A DNA stretch of 7,461 nt from an uncultured Synergistales bacterium (GTDB taxonomy: Bacteria > Synergistota > Synergistia > Synergistales > Aminobacteriaceae). Of this stretch, positions 6,781 through 7,461 are shown in pieces; position 1 is the stretch's first letter, and every line of letters begins with the position of its first letter. Location: assembly GCA_905233515.1 (NCBI GenBank), contig CAJOEQ010000136.1, positions 1,076 through 8,536 of the forward strand, written 5' to 3'. The translations under genes were made by a program, and so were the position numbers. Under the pieces are notes generated by a model. It worked only from the letters and a program-made list of their open reading frames with translations. It did not search any database and was not told the DNA's origin.

Positions 6781-7437
6781 TTAATTTGCTTCTTTCAAGA
6801 TTTCGATTCCTGCGCTTGCTCCGATTCGGCTTGCTCCTGAGTTAATCATAGTCATTGCTTCTGTGTAATTATGAATTCCTCCGGCGGCTTTAACTTTCAT
6901 TTCTGAAGGAATATTTGCCCGCATAAGTTCGACATCATGAGCATTTGCCCCGCCAGTTCCGAAACCTGTAGAAGTTTTCACAAAATTTGCTCCTGCACTT
7001 GAGGCCGCCTGACAAGCTAAAATTTTTTCTTCATCAGTCAAATAACAAGTCTCTATAATTACTTTCACTAATGCACCGTTCGCAGCTTCAACGACTTTGC
7101 GAATATCGGACTCAACAAGATCAATATTTCCGTCCTTCAAAGCTCCGATATTTATTACCATGTCAAGCTCGTCTGCTCCATTAGATACAGCATTTTGAGC
7201 CTCAAACGCTTTAACTTCCGAAGTATTTGCACCTAAAGGAAAGCCTATAACAGTGCAGACTTTTACTCCGGAGTCTTTCAATAATTTTGCGGCATAAGCT
7301 ACATGAGTGGGATTTACACAGACCGAAGCAAAATGATTCTCGATTGCCTCACGACAAAGTGACTCAATTTGTTTTGTTGTTGCTGCTGCTTTTAACTGAG
7401 TATGATCGATCATTGACGCAATATCTTTTTTGTTCAT
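6781..7437 (-). CDS. deoC: Deoxyribose-phosphate aldolase (DERA, class I)
   Basis: This 218-residue cytoplasmic class I aldolase reversibly cleaves 2-deoxyribose 5-phosphate to glyceraldehyde 3-phosphate and acetaldehyde. The family pattern is complete: IDHTQLK (10-16), CVNPTH (40-45), VIGFPLGA (63-70), [11 protein letters not shown] (88-98) with Asp92, FVKTSTGFG (152-160) with Lys154 as the expected Schiff-base lysine, and KVKAAGGI (181-188) with Lys183 as the second active-site lysine. Length is typical of the short bacterial form. ATG 7437 has AAAGGA about 9 nt upstream. Only 24 bases precede the gene in the window and no promoter is visible there, so it may be transcribed from further upstream. 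It could also read through into the kinase operon, since no terminator separates them. Its usual partners in nucleoside salvage are not present here. Confidence 0.95.
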   Translation of the reverse strand: MNKKDIASMIDHTQLKAAATTKQIESLCREAIENHFASVCVNPTHVAYAAKLLKDSGVKVCTVIGFPLGANTSEVKAFEAQNAVSNGADELDMVINIGALKDGNIDLVESDIRKVVEAANGALVKVIIETCYLTDEEKILACQAASSAGANFVKTSTGFGTGGANAHDVELMRANIPSEMKVKAAGGIHNYTEAMTMINSGASRIGASAGIEILKEAN

Positions 7438-7461
7438 AATAAAATATCCTTTCTTAAATAA

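Overview
The window is AT-rich, and every supported gene lies on the minus strand, so the genes read from right to left. It is a compact sugar-uptake and catabolism locus. In transcription order it holds deoC (deoxyribose-phosphate aldolase), an FGGY kinase of xylulokinase type, a periplasmic or lipoprotein sugar-binding protein, a first ABC permease with an apparent frameshift, a two-domain sugar ABC ATPase, a second ABC permease, a rho-independent terminator, and the N-terminal third of a ROK-family repressor cut off by the window edge. I see no RNA gene, CRISPR array, insertion sequence, integrase or attachment site.

Organism: the low GC, purine-rich AGGAGG-type ribosome binding sites, AT-rich spacers and a CUT2 (ribose/xylose-type) sugar transporter fit an anaerobic, probably gut-associated bacterium of the Firmicutes or Synergistota type. 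This is a weak inference, because no phylogenetic marker is present. The binding-protein leader could be read as either SPase I or lipobox, so it does not settle whether the cell has one membrane or two.

Regulation: deoC has no visible promoter in the 24 bases left upstream of it. Its transcription probably starts outside the window. Between deoC and the kinase lies a consensus promoter (TTGACA, 16 bp, TATAAT) with a 15-bp perfect palindrome just upstream and a 6+6 inverted repeat over the promoter boxes. Both are candidate operators for the ROK repressor. Two intercistronic hairpins flank the binding-protein gene, a usual way to give that gene more mRNA than the membrane and ATPase genes. 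A strong terminator closes the operon after the second permease. The repressor appears to start from its own extended -10 promoter right behind that terminator.

How the parts work together: the binding protein captures a sugar, the two permeases and the ATPase import it, the FGGY kinase phosphorylates it (or its ketose form), and DeoC may cleave a phosphorylated product. The kinase motifs point to xylulose or a related ketopentose, but the transported sugar cannot be fixed from sequence. The layout resembles known operons such as Lsr and Rha only in general plan. I regard the locus as a largely ordinary catabolic operon. Its main oddities are the broken permease frame, the kinase/DeoC pairing and a non-canonical second ATP site.
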